Positions 23,258 to 33,964 are shown, counted from the first letter of the stretch. The stretch is 64,000 nt of DNA from Synechococcus sp. KORDI-100 (GCF_000737535.1 NZ_CP006269.1:1922001-1986000), one strand, 5' to 3'. A program made the numbers and translations. The notes: generated by a model not told the origin, from the sequence alone.

Positions 23258-25365
23258 TGACGATGACCACCACCTCTGCACTCCTCAAAGGATCTGGGCT
23301 GCCCCGATTCGAGTCCATCACGCCTGACCTGGTCCGCAGCGATATCCCAGTTCTGATCTCCACCCTTGAGGAGGAGTTCAGCGCACTGGAGAGCAGGCTG
23401 AGTGAGGCTCTGGCGAAGGATGAACTCCTCGACTGGCAAGCGGTGATGCCAGCCTTGCAGCGCATTGGAGAACGGCTGCGCTGGAGCTGGGGCGTGGTCT
23501 CCCACCTCAACGGTGTCTGCAACTCACCGGAGTTACGCGATGCCCACGCCAGTCAGCTCGGTGATGTCGTGCGTCTCGGCAATCGCCTTGGCCAGAGCGC
23601 TGTGCTCCACCAGGCTCTCAGCCACCTCCGCGATGCCCCCAACCAACCCCTGGATGAAACCCGCCAACGCATCCTGGCCAGCGAGCTGCTCTCGATGGAT
23701 CAACGGGGCGTCGGTCTGAGTGGCGAAGAACAGCAGGCCTTCAACCGAACCAGTGAACGGCTGGCGGAACTCTCAACGGCCTTCAGCAACCATGTTCTGG
23801 ATGCCACCCAGCGTTGGACGCTGAAGCTGACCGACAAGGCCCAGGTGTCCGGCCTGCCTCAACGCGCTCTCGAGGCCCTTGCCGCCGCAGCCCGAGAGGC
23901 GGGAGACGGCGAAGCCACAGCTGCTGATGGGCCCTGGCTTCTGGGCCTTGACATGCCGCGATACCTGCCCTTTCTCACCCATGCGGAGGATCGCGGTCTG
24001 CGTGAAACCATCTACCGAGCCCATGTCAGCCGTGCCAGCAGCGGCGAGCTGGACAACAGGGACCTGATCGATGAAATTCTGAGGCTGCGCATCGAGCAGG
24101 CCAGGCGTCTCGGCTATGCCCACTGGGCCGAACGCAGCCTCGCCAGCAAGATGGCTGAGGACGTGGACGCTGTTGAGGCACTGCTCGAGGAACTGCGCAT
24201 TGCGGCCTACCCCGCAGCGGAACGCGAACTGGCGGATCTCAGGGACTGTGCAGCACGCCATGGAGCAGCTGAGGCCAATGACCTCGCTCCATGGGACCTG
24301 CCGTTCTGGTCCGAACGCCTCCGCAGGGAACGTTTTGATCTGGATCAGGAGGCTCTGCGGCCCTGGTTCCCGCTTCCCCAGGTGCTCCAGGGCCTGTTCG
24401 GCCTCTGTGAACGCCTCTTCGATGTCGAGATCCAGGCTGCGGACGGGGAGGCACCGATCTGGCACAAGGATGTCCGCTTCTTCCGGGTTCTGAGGCGCAA
24501 CGGGCAGGCCATCGCGGCGTTTTATCTCGATCCCTTCAGTCGACCGGCCAGCAAACGGGGCGGTGCCTGGATGGATTGCTGTCTCGGCCGCAGCATCGGC
24601 AGCGATGGACACCAGGTGCTGCCTGTGGCCTATCTGATCTGCAATCAGACACCACCGGTTGGGGACACCCCCAGCCTGATGAGCTTTGAAGAAGTCGAGA
24701 CCCTGTTCCACGAGTTCGGTCACGGTCTTCAGCACATGCTGACCACCGTTGACGAACCGGAAGCGGCTGGGATCAACAATGTCGAGTGGGACGCCGTCGA
24801 GCTGCCAAGTCAGTTCATGGAGAACTGGTGTCTCGATCGCGCAACCTTGATGGGCATGGCCCGCCACTGGCAGACCGGAGAACCTCTTCCGGAGGAGGAA
24901 TTCAACAAACTGCAACGCAACCGCACCTTCAATGCCGGATTAGCCACCCTGCGGCAGGTGCACTTTGCCCTCACCGATCTGCGCCTCCACAGCCGCTGGA
25001 CACCGGAGCTGGGCCTGACACCGGATCAGTTGCGCCGTGAGGTGGCCTGCAACACCGCGGTGATCGATCCGATCCCGGAGGATCAGTTCCTCTGCGCCTT
25101 CGGCCACATCTTCTCCGGCGGTTACTCAGCCGGGTACTACTCCTACAAATGGGCGGAAGTGCTCAGCGCCGATGCCTTCGCAGCGTTTGAGGAAGCTGGC
25201 CTGGACAACGAGGACCAGGTTCGGGCCACGGGTGCACGGTTCCGGGACACGGTGCTGAGCCTTGGCGGCAGTCGCGCACCGGCTGAGGTGTTCGCTGCCT
25301 TCCGTGGTCGCCAGGCCAGTAGCGAGGCGCTGATCCGCCACTCCGGATTGGTTGCCGCGGCCTAG
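23257..25365 (+). CDS. M3-family oligopeptidase
   Basis: I start at ATG 23257, where the ndhD stop TGA overlaps (TGATG); a TTG at 23254 is less likely. The 702-aa product has the zinc motif HEFGHGLQH with the downstream Glu in the typical M3 region, and the final part GYSAGYYSYKWAEVLSADAF of oligopeptidase A/thimet enzymes. It cleaves short peptides in the cytoplasm. The 3' end overlaps the opposite-strand lipase by 4 bp. Confidence 0.95.
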   Translation: MTMTTTSALLKGSGLPRFESITPDLVRSDIPVLISTLEEEFSALESRLSEALAKDELLDWQAVMPALQRIGERLRWSWGVVSHLNGVCNSPELRDAHASQLGDVVRLGNRLGQSAVLHQALSHLRDAPNQPLDETRQRILASELLSMDQRGVGLSGEEQQAFNRTSERLAELSTAFSNHVLDATQRWTLKLTDKAQVSGLPQRALEALAAAAREAGDGEATAADGPWLLGLDMPRYLPFLTHAEDRGLRETIYRAHVSRASSGELDNRDLIDEILRLRIEQARRLGYAHWAERSLASKMAEDVDAVEALLEELRIAAYPAAERELADLRDCAARHGAAEANDLAPWDLPFWSERLRRERFDLDQEALRPWFPLPQVLQGLFGLCERLFDVEIQAADGEAPIWHKDVRFFRVLRRNGQAIAAFYLDPFSRPASKRGGAWMDCCLGRSIGSDGHQVLPVAYLICNQTPPVGDTPSLMSFEEVETLFHEFGHGLQHMLTTVDEPEAAGINNVEWDAVELPSQFMENWCLDRATLMGMARHWQTGEPLPEEEFNKLQRNRTFNAGLATLRQVHFALTDLRLHSRWTPELGLTPDQLRREVACNTAVIDPIPEDQFLCAFGHIFSGGYSAGYYSYKWAEVLSADAFAAFEEAGLDNEDQVRATGARFRDTVLSLGGSRAPAEVFAAFRGRQASSEALIRHSGLVAAA

Positions 25366-25952
25366 TCCTCGGCGAGGTGCTCCCGAAAGACGCCTAAGGC
25401 CCTGGGGTGGGACATCAGCTGCTGGTGCGTCAAGACGTCAATCACCTGCTGATCCCCACAGGGAAGCATGGCTGTCCAATACGGGCACACCATCAGATCC
25501 CAATGGCAGAAATAACTGCGACAGTCCAGCCGTTCCAGGGTCTGGGAGCTGCGGCTGAGATCCCGCAGCAGGGCACTCCCCACTTTCATGTCCGCTGCAC
25601 CGGCCAGCAACGCCCGTGGAATCGGTTGAGCGGCAAGGGTTCCATGCTGAGGACTTCCAACACTGAAAAATCGGCGCGTGCGCTGGGCCCCGTTCAGTTC
25701 CTGCAACCAGATGCGGCCCACCACGCCACCCATCGAGAATCCAAGCAGATCAATCACCTCATCCGCAGCGAACCGTGCTCGGATCTCGCGATCGAGATCA
25801 CGAGCCAGCTGGCGCAACGGCACGGCTCCCAGGCGATGGGGCAGGTGGGGAGCAAGCAGTGGCCGTTCAGGATCATCCAGGGTCTGGATCAACCGCCGGA
25901 ACAGGCGCGGGGTGTCCCAGAGCCCATGTACTAACACAAGTGCGCGACTCAT
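25362..25952 (-). CDS. Alpha/beta hydrolase, lipase-like
   Basis: The 196-aa product starts MSRALVLVHGLWDTPRLF (HG oxyanion motif) and has the nucleophile elbow LLGFSMGGVVGR at about 69-80. The pattern and PHLPHRLG loop match a lipase/esterase of the RsbQ/PGAP1-like alpha/beta fold. Catalytic Asp and His probably lie at VCPYW...LMSH but are not certain. The start overlaps the folB stop (ATGA) and the 3' end overlaps the M3 gene by 4 bp. Confidence 0.87.
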   Translation of the reverse strand: MSRALVLVHGLWDTPRLFRRLIQTLDDPERPLLAPHLPHRLGAVPLRQLARDLDREIRARFAADEVIDLLGFSMGGVVGRIWLQELNGAQRTRRFFSVGSPQHGTLAAQPIPRALLAGAADMKVGSALLRDLSRSSQTLERLDCRSYFCHWDLMVCPYWTAMLPCGDQQVIDVLTHQQLMSHPRALGVFREHLAED

Positions 25953-26326
25953 GAATCAGCATGGGTTGGAGGCTGATGTCGGAAGCGTTCGACAGACACC
26001 ACGCCGCTGAATCCAGGCACCGGTGCCGCACATTTGCTCAGTTCCACGCGCATCGGAACGGGTCCGTAAAGCGACTCCAGGCGATTCAGAACCTGCTCAC
26101 TGAAGTGCTCGATCGTGAGGCAGCGGATCGACCGCGAAAGCTGCTGCAGATCTCGGATCGCCAGGCTGTAGTCGGCGCTGAAGGCGAGATCATCATCGGC
26201 AGCGGATTGACTGAGATCCAGCCAGAGGCTCAGATCCAGTCGGAACCACTGGCCATCGCGCCGTTCATGGTCCAGGACCCCAACGTGAGCCCAAAGCCGT
26301 AGATCTCGCACATGGATCGCATCCAT
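25949..26326 (-). CDS. folB: Dihydroneopterin aldolase
   Basis: The 125-aa protein begins MDAIHVRDLRLWAHVGVLDHE, the FolB start. TIEHFSEQVLNRL carries the conserved Glu near the active site, and the end has the strand VPMRVELSKCAAPVPGF. It cleaves 7,8-dihydroneopterin to 6-hydroxymethyl-dihydropterin in folate synthesis, acting as an octamer. It sits between proA and the lipase and overlaps the latter by 3 bp. Confidence 0.93.
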   Translation of the reverse strand: MDAIHVRDLRLWAHVGVLDHERRDGQWFRLDLSLWLDLSQSAADDDLAFSADYSLAIRDLQQLSRSIRCLTIEHFSEQVLNRLESLYGPVPMRVELSKCAAPVPGFSGVVSVERFRHQPPTHADS

Positions 26327-26331
26327 GACGG

Positions 26332-27639
26332 TCAGAGCGGCAGATCGCGATGGCTGAACTGGCGCGTTCCAGCGGCGTAATCAGCGGCGATGTGGCCATC
26401 ACCGCGCAGGCGATAGCGGTAGGTGACCAGTCCCTCCAGACCGACGGGACCGCGGGGCGGCAGGGTCTGGGTGCTGATGCCCACCTCCGCTCCGAAGCCG
26501 TAGCGGAAGCCATCGGCAAAACGGGTCGAACAGTTCAGGTACACCCCTGAACTGTCGACGGCGGACGTGAAGCGATCAGCCACCGCCGAATCGCCGGTGA
26601 CGATGGCGTCGGTGTGGCGCGAGCCGTAGCGGCGGATGTGATCAAGGGCGACGTCCAGATCGGAGACCACCCGCACCGCAAGGATCAGATCGAGATATTC
26701 CGTCTGCCAGTCCTCCTCCGTGGCAGCTTCCGCAACACCAATGCTCTGACTGGCCGCATCCCCACGCAGGCTGACTCCGGCCTGCGCAAACGCCGGGATC
26801 GCTGCCGAGAGGAAGGCCTTGGCGACCGACTCGTGCACCAGCAAGGTCTCAATGGCGTTGCAGGCAGCCGGGTACTGGGTCTTGCTGTCGATGGCCACCC
26901 GTACGGCCTGCCCCACATCAGCGGCAGCATCCACGTAGAGATGGCAGATGCCATCGGCATGGCCAAGCACCGGAATGCGGGTGTTGTCCTGAATGAAGCG
27001 CACCAGCTCGTTGCTGCCGCGGGGAATGATCAGATCCACCAGGCCATCCAGCCGCAACAGGGCGAGGCTCTCCTGACGTGTGGTGAGCAATGCCAACGCG
27101 TTAGGGGACACCTCGCTGCGGCTGAGCCCTTGTTGAAGGGCCTGCATCACCGCTTCATTGGTGCAACGGGCCTCACTGCCTCCTTTCAGAATGGCGCCAT
27201 TGCCGGATCGGATCGCCAGGGAAGCGATCTGCATCACCGCATCCGGGCGTGCCTCAAAGATCACCCCCACAACCCCGAGCGGCACCGTGAGCCGCTCCAG
27301 CACCAGGCCCTCATCCAGTTCTCGGTGCAACTGCCGACTGCCCAAGGGGTCTGGCAGAGCAGCCACCTTCCGCACACCTTCGATCGCTCCGGCCAGCTTG
27401 GTTTCGTTGAGCTTCAGCCGAGCCATCAACGCTGGGGCAAGACCCTCAGCAGCTGAGCGATCCAGATCCTCCCGATTGGCTGCAACAATCGCCTCCGCAG
27501 CTTCGGCCAATGCATCGGCCATGGCGTTGAGGGCCTGAGCACGTTGGAGATCCGAGGTCTGCCCGAGGGACACCGCCGCCATGCGGACGGCTCCAGCCCT
27601 CTGCAACAGTTCCGCCGAAGGCTCTGGGACGGACGACAT
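26332..27639 (-). CDS. proA: Glutamate-5-semialdehyde dehydrogenase
   Basis: This 435-aa enzyme reduces glutamyl phosphate to glutamate semialdehyde in proline synthesis. Its N-terminus has polar helices and [19 protein letters not shown], followed by ALKLRGGNG-like ILKGGSEA. The catalytic Cys is in [15 protein letters not shown]. The length fits bacterial ProA. It ends 5 bp before folB and is probably in one leftward run with the ROK kinase. Confidence 0.97.
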   Translation of the reverse strand: MSSVPEPSAELLQRAGAVRMAAVSLGQTSDLQRAQALNAMADALAEAAEAIVAANREDLDRSAAEGLAPALMARLKLNETKLAGAIEGVRKVAALPDPLGSRQLHRELDEGLVLERLTVPLGVVGVIFEARPDAVMQIASLAIRSGNGAILKGGSEARCTNEAVMQALQQGLSRSEVSPNALALLTTRQESLALLRLDGLVDLIIPRGSNELVRFIQDNTRIPVLGHADGICHLYVDAAADVGQAVRVAIDSKTQYPAACNAIETLLVHESVAKAFLSAAIPAFAQAGVSLRGDAASQSIGVAEAATEEDWQTEYLDLILAVRVVSDLDVALDHIRRYGSRHTDAIVTGDSAVADRFTSAVDSSGVYLNCSTRFADGFRYGFGAEVGISTQTLPPRGPVGLEGLVTYRYRLRGDGHIAADYAAGTRQFSHRDLPL

Positions 27640-27653
27640 GGCTGTGATGCGAA

Positions 27654-28556
27654 TCAGTCATGCGTCATCATCCCGCCCAGCCTTTGCAGAGCGAGTTTGG
27701 CCGCTCCCAGCCGACCGGCTCCATTGCCGAGAGCACAGGCCTCGATCCTCAAACCTTCCCGGGAGACCGCCTGCACCCGACGCTCCACCTCACGGCGGAC
27801 CGCAGGCAGGAAATGATGAGCGGCTCCGGCCAGTCCTCCCCCCAGCAAGACCAACTGAGGGGTGAACAGATAAACAAGCGAGCTCACGCCCACGCCCAGC
27901 TGACGGCCGTACTGATCCCAGGTTTGGATCGCTTCGGACTGGCCGGCGTCCGCTGCCTCACTCAGCTCGCGCGGTTCCCGGTCGCAGAGTCGGCGCAGGG
28001 CGGTGATGCTGGCGTATTGCTCGAGAGAGCCTCGATTGCCGCTGTTGCACGGCGGCCCCGCTGGATCCACCCCAATCAGTCCAGGCTCAGCAGCGGCACC
28101 GTTGTGACCGGTGAACAAGGCTCCATTGATCAGAACGCCGCCTCCGACCCCAGTGCCAAGGGTCAGCAGCACCACATCTTCAAATCCCTTGGCCGCTCCA
28201 CGCCAGGCCTCTCCAACCACGGCGCAGTTGCCGTCGTTGGCCAGGGTGACGCGCCGCTGCAGACGGGGTTCGAGCCATTCCGCAAGAGGAACCTCCTCCC
28301 AGCCAGGGAGATTGATGCAGACCCTGGCCACCCTGGCCTGGGCATCCATGGGCCCCGGCAAACCGACACCAACCGACGCGGCCTGTCGGCCAGGATCGAG
28401 CTCCGCGACTGCTTCGCAGAGGGCCATCGTGACGGCCCCCGGCACGGCCGGTTGGGGAGTGGGCCGCTCCAGTTGCGCCAGCAGCTCACCCTCCGCCGTG
28501 AAACGGGCCAACTTGATCGCCGTGCCGCCGAGATCGATCCCGATGACCTGATCCAT
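27654..28556 (-). CDS. ROK-family sugar kinase or regulator
   Basis: This 300-aa protein begins [19 protein letters not shown], the ROK/sugar kinase phosphate loop, and includes [18 protein letters not shown]. The usual ROK zinc signature (GH...CxCGxxGCxE) is degraded to [21 protein letters not shown]: the His is lost and only one Cys survives. It therefore probably lacks structural zinc. Likely a glucose/N-acylsugar kinase, but without a DNA-binding domain. It precedes proA and follows tamB. Confidence 0.87.
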   Translation of the reverse strand: MDQVIGIDLGGTAIKLARFTAEGELLAQLERPTPQPAVPGAVTMALCEAVAELDPGRQAASVGVGLPGPMDAQARVARVCINLPGWEEVPLAEWLEPRLQRRVTLANDGNCAVVGEAWRGAAKGFEDVVLLTLGTGVGGGVLINGALFTGHNGAAAEPGLIGVDPAGPPCNSGNRGSLEQYASITALRRLCDREPRELSEAADAGQSEAIQTWDQYGRQLGVGVSSLVYLFTPQLVLLGGGLAGAAHHFLPAVRREVERRVQAVSREGLRIEACALGNGAGRLGAAKLALQRLGGMMTHD

Positions 28557-28558
28557 GC

Positions 28559-31500
28559 TCAGAAGCGGAAGAAGAGCCGCAGCTGGGTCTGCCAGGTCCC
28601 ATCGGTATCGATCGAACCAGAGAGCGTCGTATTGGGATTCACCTGATATGTCACCGAAGCCTGAGGTGGAACATCGGAATTGTCTGGTGCGGCCAGGACG
28701 GAGAAATCGAATCGGTCGCTAACATCAAGTCCGGCTTCAGTGACGATCGTGAAGGTTGGCGGCACACGGCCGGATTTGCGCTCCTCCTCGGATTTCACCG
28801 ACGGGGTGACGTACGTGGGATACAGAGCGACATGCAGCCGTTCCCCCATCACATCGGAGAGGGTGCCCAGAACCGGTGACAGGAGGGTCTGACCGAGCAC
28901 GGTGGCAAGGGCCGCACCTGCACTGCCTCCAGCGAGACCAGCCAGGGAGTTTCCACCAATTAAGGACAGCAACTGCGACTGGGACATCGGAGGTGAGCTG
29001 CGCAGCTCGAGATTGCCCAGCAGCCGGTTGGCAGGGCCGGAAGCCTGCACCGTCACCTTCACCAGACGCAGCTGTCCACCCGCCAACCCAAGGCTTCCCT
29101 GACCGTTGGTTTCGAAGATGTTGGAGGTGGTGCCACTGGCCGCATTCGCCTGGACCGAATCAGACACCCGCGACTTCATGGCGATGTCGACGTAGGGCAC
29201 GAGGCCGAGCGAGGGGGTGAAGACGGCCACGTTCGGAGCGCTTGGATCCAGACGGAACGTGGTGGAGAACAAGCTGATACGCCCTCGGTTGAGACGGATC
29301 AAACCGCGGGCCTGGAGAGAGTCGTCCAAAGGACCATTCAGCAGCAGCTGACCACCGCCGCGGAAGTTCACAAATGGCGGCATCCGAACCGCCAGATCCG
29401 GTCCCAGCTTGAGGCGCAGGTTCCGGAACTGCACAGCCGGGAGATCCGGCATGAACGCCTTGAGCTGCCGGGAGGGCTTCGGCGTGGTCCCTGGACCGAA
29501 CAGCACAAGAGGCTCCTTGAAATCCCAGTTCTCCTCGATCAATGAATCCAGAGATACGGGTTTGACAGGGGAGCGCACCAAACCGGAGCTCATCGAGCGG
29601 CCAGAGCCCGTATCGGACTGCGATCCGGTGATCGTGCCGCGGACCCGCGTCAGCAGGCTCTGACGCGGGCGGATCACACCATGGTTGAGAGACAGGTCTC
29701 CACTGAGAATAGGCGCCCGCAGCGAGCCATCCACCGTGACCCGGCCCGCCGCCGTCACTTCGACAATCGACTGACGAATGCGTCCGTTGGTCAGCTCGAT
29801 CGAGAGTGGCTTGTCTTCCTGACGGGACTCCAGCAAGCCAATGGCGCCGGAGGCTTTGAGGGTTCCTCCCTCAGCCAGCTCAGCAGCAAGTGTCTGGACC
29901 TCCACTCGATTGAAGTCGAAGAAGATCGACGCATTGAGCTTGCGGATCTCCTGATCGGCGATCACGACATCTCCGTTGCGCATCACGAGGAAGCCGTTGG
30001 CTTCGGGGTCCTCCAGCGTTCCTCGCAGGATCAGGCGCAGATCGATGTCGCCGCGTTTGACGTCAACCGAGTTCCCAGCCAGAGGGGTCAGAACATCGAG
30101 GGCGTCCCCATGGCTTTCAATCTCCAGATCCAGGGAGTCGCTGCCGCCGAGTGGCACGGTGCCAAGGACCGTGATCGGTTCCTTGGTGTTCTTGCCCCGG
30201 AGCGCCAGATCCATGCTGATGCCGTCGGGTCCATAAGTCAAAGCGCGACGGTCAAGGATCAGTGGCGTTCCGCCAAGTGAGGCGTCTTCAAAGGCGAGAG
30301 CCGATTCGATCGATGGCCCCTCAGCATCAAAGCGGTAACGCCCCGTGAGACCGACGGCGCCCTTCAGGGCTGCCGGAACGGGAGCGAACAACGCCATCAA
30401 GGAGAACGGCAGGTGCAGCAGGGTGAATTCACCTTCTCCACCACTGATCGGGCCCCGAAGTACCGCGACAACGGGCTCCATCTGAAGAGCCCGATCCTGA
30501 TCCTCGTCGTTGAGCCAGAGATGACCCTGGGCCTGCAGATCCAGCTCGAGCGCTGAAGGGCGTGGACCGTTGAGGGTCATGACCGCATCGATCCGGCCAT
30601 GCAGATCCTGCGGATCGAAACCCTTCTGAGGATTCTCTTCCGCATACGCCTGCAGGGCCTGTTTCGAGAGGGACAACGCCTTCAGCTGGCCGTCAATGCT
30701 GCCGCCGAAGGTATCGATGACAAAGCTCCCCAGATCCTGAGCGCTGCCTGGATCCTTCCCATCCAGGGGATCCTGGCCCCGCAACTGACGCGCCAGGTTG
30801 ATCAGCCAGGGAACGCTCAATCCTGAGACCTCAGCACGACTGCGGAGTGCGCCCTGGAGGACACCATCGGCTGAAACGTGGACCTCACCATCCGCTGGGT
30901 TGAGCGTCCCCTCAAGCCGGAAACGCTCATCGGCGAGACGCCCCTCCAGCGTTAGCGTGTCGAGGGGGACTCCCATGGTCGCCAGCTCCTCGATGCGGGC
31001 GGCACCGCTGAACGCCAGTGGAGCGAAGGCCACGCGACCCTCACCGCTCAGGTCACCGGATACACCCTGAAAACGCTGCTGCGGGGGAAGGGCCAGCTGG
31101 AGCCCATCCATAACGAAGCGATCCGCCTGCCAGCTGTAGTCGCGGTCGCTGCCAACCATCGAGAGTCGACCCTCACCACGCTGAAGCTTGAGCTGGGTCG
31201 GCCAGAAGTCAGCGGCGAGCTGAGCTCGCAGCTCGCCGCTGACCTGGCCGGGAGCCTTTGAAGCCAGATCAAGCGTCGCTCCCCGTCCGATCACACCACG
31301 CAGATGACCTCGCCAGGTCTCAGGCACCTGAAGCGATCCCACCCTGGGTTCACGCAGCATCAGTGCCAGGTCTGGCCGCAGAGCCTGCAGGGGTCCGCTG
31401 ACACTGCCGCGGGCCGAGAGTGCTCCCGCCATCGGGACCTTCAACAGTGGTGTGAGGCGACTGAGATCGATATCGCGAAGGTTGAGACCGGCCTGCAGGT

Positions 31501-33007
31501 CTCCGACCTGGACACCATCGGGATCAAGGCTGAGCGGCAGCCGACCCTCGGCCTGGAGGGCGAGGCTGTTGAACCGTTCGAGAACGGCAAGACCACTGGC
31601 CCTGGACCAGCTGGCTTTGAGATCCCAGTGATCCAGGAAGGGGTTAGCTGCCTGTGAAAGCTGCAGTTCGAGAGCAGGTTCAGTCAACGTGCCCTGGGAG
31701 AGCAGCATGCCCTCAATCGGACCGTTCATTCCGAGGGCCTGGGGCATTCCGGGAAGCGAGCGCCAACTCAAGGGCTCAGCTCTCAGCTCCGTACTGCGAA
31801 GACGCAACGCCGGAAACACCTCTCCTTGAAGCGCAAGTTGCAGACCCGGAGCCTTCAGCTGCAGGGAATCAACACGGGCAAGCGGTTGCTGACGATCGGT
31901 CCAGGGTGTCGTCAACTGGCCATTCAGGGTGATCGGCCCATTCACAGGACTGTTCTCAGGCAGCTGAACCAAGCCTTCAACACGCCAGCGCGGTTGCCCC
32001 CAGGGACCATCCATCTGCAGGTCCAGCCGATCGTTTCGCCTGGCGTTCCGGACATCAAACCTGAGGTCGAAGGAGCGATTCAGAGCAACGGACCCAGAAG
32101 CCTCAGCGGACCAGTCGCCGTAACGCAGCTGACCGCCCTGCAACGTCAGGATTTCGTCCTTGCAGGACACTCCCAGACGTTTTGAGCGCAACGGTTCGGA
32201 GCGCTTGTCGCGACGGACCTGAACGTTCTGAAACTGAACATTGCCGCGGCAGCCGATCCGTCCCTTCTGGAGTTGCAACCGCAGAGCACCATCCAGACGC
32301 CCCTGAACATCAGCGTTGGCCTGCTGGGAGAGGACCCTGACCAGACGGTTCAGTTTCAGGTCCTTCAAGCTGGTCCGCAGCAGCAGCTGCGGTTGATCCC
32401 AGCGCCCGCTGGCCTGCAGGGCGACGGATCCTCCCTGGTCAAGCCACTGCAGACGGGTTGAAGAACTGAACCAGCTGTCGGCCAGCTCGACTGCACCACG
32501 ACCTGAAAGACGAAAGGCCTCCCCCACGGGGGAGAGATTGATCTGGGCGGGCTGCAGGAGGCGAACATTCAGTCGGATCCGCGGCAGTTTCTGAGATCCC
32601 TTCGCGGCCCCAGGAGTCCAGTAACGCCCCTGGGCATCCCTGCGCAGATCAAGGCGAACGCCGCGCACATCAAGCGCCAGAACCGGCTGCCAGTTGCGCA
32701 GGCTGGCCAGGGGATCCAGGCGAATCTCCAGTTGGTCGAGAGATCCCGTCGATCGATCCTTCGCCGTCGGCAGGATTTTGGAGGGACCGATGGCCAGCCC
32801 CCAGGAACGCAGGCCCTCGTAAGCGCCGATCTGAACTGGATGGCCGAGGGGACCGGACAGGGAACGTTCCAGCTCCGGTCGCAGCCGGTTCACCAGATCC
32901 GAAGCACCCCGATCAACGGCCAGGAAGCCGATCGCTAGACCACCCACCAGAAGAGCGCTGCTGGCGAGGGCGATTCCGGCTCGTGGAATCCGCCGCGTTT
33001 CTCCCAT
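28559..33007 (-). CDS. tamB: TamB-type envelope protein (DUF490)
   Basis: I start at Met 33007 (a TTG at 33040 would add 11 residues), giving about 1,482 aa. A single N-terminal membrane anchor (IALASSALLVGGLAIGFLA) is followed by roughly 1,200 residues of beta-strand repeats and the C-terminal TamB domain, with LLSLIGGNSLAGLAGG and a final barrel-like end, TQLRLFFRF. TamB bridges the inner and outer membranes and helps insert outer-membrane proteins or move lipid. It stands alone here, with no TamA neighbour. Confidence 0.93.
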   Translation of the reverse strand: MGETRRIPRAGIALASSALLVGGLAIGFLAVDRGASDLVNRLRPELERSLSGPLGHPVQIGAYEGLRSWGLAIGPSKILPTAKDRSTGSLDQLEIRLDPLASLRNWQPVLALDVRGVRLDLRRDAQGRYWTPGAAKGSQKLPRIRLNVRLLQPAQINLSPVGEAFRLSGRGAVELADSWFSSSTRLQWLDQGGSVALQASGRWDQPQLLLRTSLKDLKLNRLVRVLSQQANADVQGRLDGALRLQLQKGRIGCRGNVQFQNVQVRRDKRSEPLRSKRLGVSCKDEILTLQGGQLRYGDWSAEASGSVALNRSFDLRFDVRNARRNDRLDLQMDGPWGQPRWRVEGLVQLPENSPVNGPITLNGQLTTPWTDRQQPLARVDSLQLKAPGLQLALQGEVFPALRLRSTELRAEPLSWRSLPGMPQALGMNGPIEGMLLSQGTLTEPALELQLSQAANPFLDHWDLKASWSRASGLAVLERFNSLALQAEGRLPLSLDPDGVQVGDLQAGLNLRDIDLSRLTPLLKVPMAGALSARGSVSGPLQALRPDLALMLREPRVGSLQVPETWRGHLRGVIGRGATLDLASKAPGQVSGELRAQLAADFWPTQLKLQRGEGRLSMVGSDRDYSWQADRFVMDGLQLALPPQQRFQGVSGDLSGEGRVAFAPLAFSGAARIEELATMGVPLDTLTLEGRLADERFRLEGTLNPADGEVHVSADGVLQGALRSRAEVSGLSVPWLINLARQLRGQDPLDGKDPGSAQDLGSFVIDTFGGSIDGQLKALSLSKQALQAYAEENPQKGFDPQDLHGRIDAVMTLNGPRPSALELDLQAQGHLWLNDEDQDRALQMEPVVAVLRGPISGGEGEFTLLHLPFSLMALFAPVPAALKGAVGLTGRYRFDAEGPSIESALAFEDASLGGTPLILDRRALTYGPDGISMDLALRGKNTKEPITVLGTVPLGGSDSLDLEIESHGDALDVLTPLAGNSVDVKRGDIDLRLILRGTLEDPEANGFLVMRNGDVVIADQEIRKLNASIFFDFNRVEVQTLAAELAEGGTLKASGAIGLLESRQEDKPLSIELTNGRIRQSIVEVTAAGRVTVDGSLRAPILSGDLSLNHGVIRPRQSLLTRVRGTITGSQSDTGSGRSMSSGLVRSPVKPVSLDSLIEENWDFKEPLVLFGPGTTPKPSRQLKAFMPDLPAVQFRNLRLKLGPDLAVRMPPFVNFRGGGQLLLNGPLDDSLQARGLIRLNRGRISLFSTTFRLDPSAPNVAVFTPSLGLVPYVDIAMKSRVSDSVQANAASGTTSNIFETNGQGSLGLAGGQLRLVKVTVQASGPANRLLGNLELRSSPPMSQSQLLSLIGGNSLAGLAGGSAGAALATVLGQTLLSPVLGTLSDVMGERLHVALYPTYVTPSVKSEEERKSGRVPPTFTIVTEAGLDVSDRFDFSVLAAPDNSDVPPQASVTYQVNPNTTLSGSIDTDGTWQTQLRLFFRF

Positions 33008-33073
33008 GAACCGCGACGTTGTCCCCCGAAGTGCGCGCAATATAAGGAGATCCCTTCATCACGACCAGCGTCC

Positions 33074-33526
33074 ATGGCCTTCGATCAGCTGCTGCTCACC
33101 ACGGCTCCCTGGCTGGCGTGGGCTGGTGTCGGATTCAGTGTTTTAACCGTGATCGGCTTTCTGGCTGGATGGGGATTGCGCTTCCGGCTGGTGGGAGTCA
33201 GCAGCTTCACCTTTTTGCTGGCCATCAGCTGTTGGGCTTTCGCACTCAGCTACAGCCCACCTGTGGTGGTGGAGGGTGCTGTCCGGGCCCCGATCGTGTT
33301 TGACAACGGCGACGATCTGGTGGTGGCCCAGGCACCGGACGGGCTGAACCAGGCAGACGTGGCGCCGACCCTTGAGCAACTCGCCGCCAACCTCCGCGGA
33401 GCAGGACGAAGCAGCAGCGTGGTTCAGATTCGATTGCGAGCAATTGAATCTACAGGCGACGGAAGCAGCCGTCCTGTGGTTCTCGGCGACACGCTGCGCG
33501 ATTTCCGCTCAGCACCGATTCGATGA
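33074..33526 (+). CDS. ycf51: Ycf51 family protein (DUF2518)
   Basis: This 150-aa protein has two hydrophobic helices at the N-terminus (WLAWAGVGFSVLTVIGFLAGW and FTFLLAISCWAFALSY) and then a soluble, beta-rich half ending in VVLGDTLRDFRSAP. This matches Ycf51/DUF2518, a cyanobacterial and red-algal plastid family of unknown function. It overlaps the DUF4332 gene by 4 bp (ATGA). It is divergent from tamB. Confidence 0.85.
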   Translation: MAFDQLLLTTAPWLAWAGVGFSVLTVIGFLAGWGLRFRLVGVSSFTFLLAISCWAFALSYSPPVVVEGAVRAPIVFDNGDDLVVAQAPDGLNQADVAPTLEQLAANLRGAGRSSSVVQIRLRAIESTGDGSSRPVVLGDTLRDFRSAPIR

Positions 33527-33903
33527 ACGATCTTCCGCAATCCTTTCGTCATGAACAGGCCGATCTGGCAGCGGCTGGTATCGACACCTGGCCGGATCTC
33601 CGTGATCTCAGTGACCTTGAACTGAGCCGCCTGGTCCGCACCGGTCGCTCCTCAGCCCGCAACCTGCATCGCCTTCGCGGCATGGCTGTTCTGGTCTGCG
33701 ACCTGGAGCTGGCCCCACAGGACGCTGCTCTGCTGATGCATGCCGGCATCGCCAGTGCCTCGGCTCTGGCCAAATGCACCCCGGAACGACTGGTGCGTCA
33801 GACCGGACGCCTGGAACGCAGCCTTGGCAGCGGACGACGCGCTGTCGTCGATCTCCGGGTCGCCCAGAACTGGATTCGTCGGGCCAGGCAACTGACGAAC
33901 TGA
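33523..33903 (+). CDS. DUF4332 helical protein
   Basis: The 126-aa protein is all alpha, with two repeats of a helix-hairpin-helix-like unit: LAAAGIDTWPDLRDLSDLEL and DAALLMHAGIASASALAKC. DUF4332 has a SAM/HhH-like fold and occurs in cyanobacteria, sometimes linked to nucleic acid or shell proteins; here no role is evident. The start codon overlaps the ycf51 stop. No signal peptide. Confidence 0.82.
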   Translation: MNDLPQSFRHEQADLAAAGIDTWPDLRDLSDLELSRLVRTGRSSARNLHRLRGMAVLVCDLELAPQDAALLMHAGIASASALAKCTPERLVRQTGRLERSLGSGRRAVVDLRVAQNWIRRARQLTN

Positions 33904-33964
33904 CCCATTCGACCTTCCACTCCAGGAGCGGGCTGGGTAGTTGTGAGAAATACGAACGAATTTT

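Noticed and set aside
23773-24915. 380-codon minus-strand frame within the M3 peptidase gene
   Set aside because: The M3 gene is unmistakable on the plus strand and the shadow has no recognisable domain.
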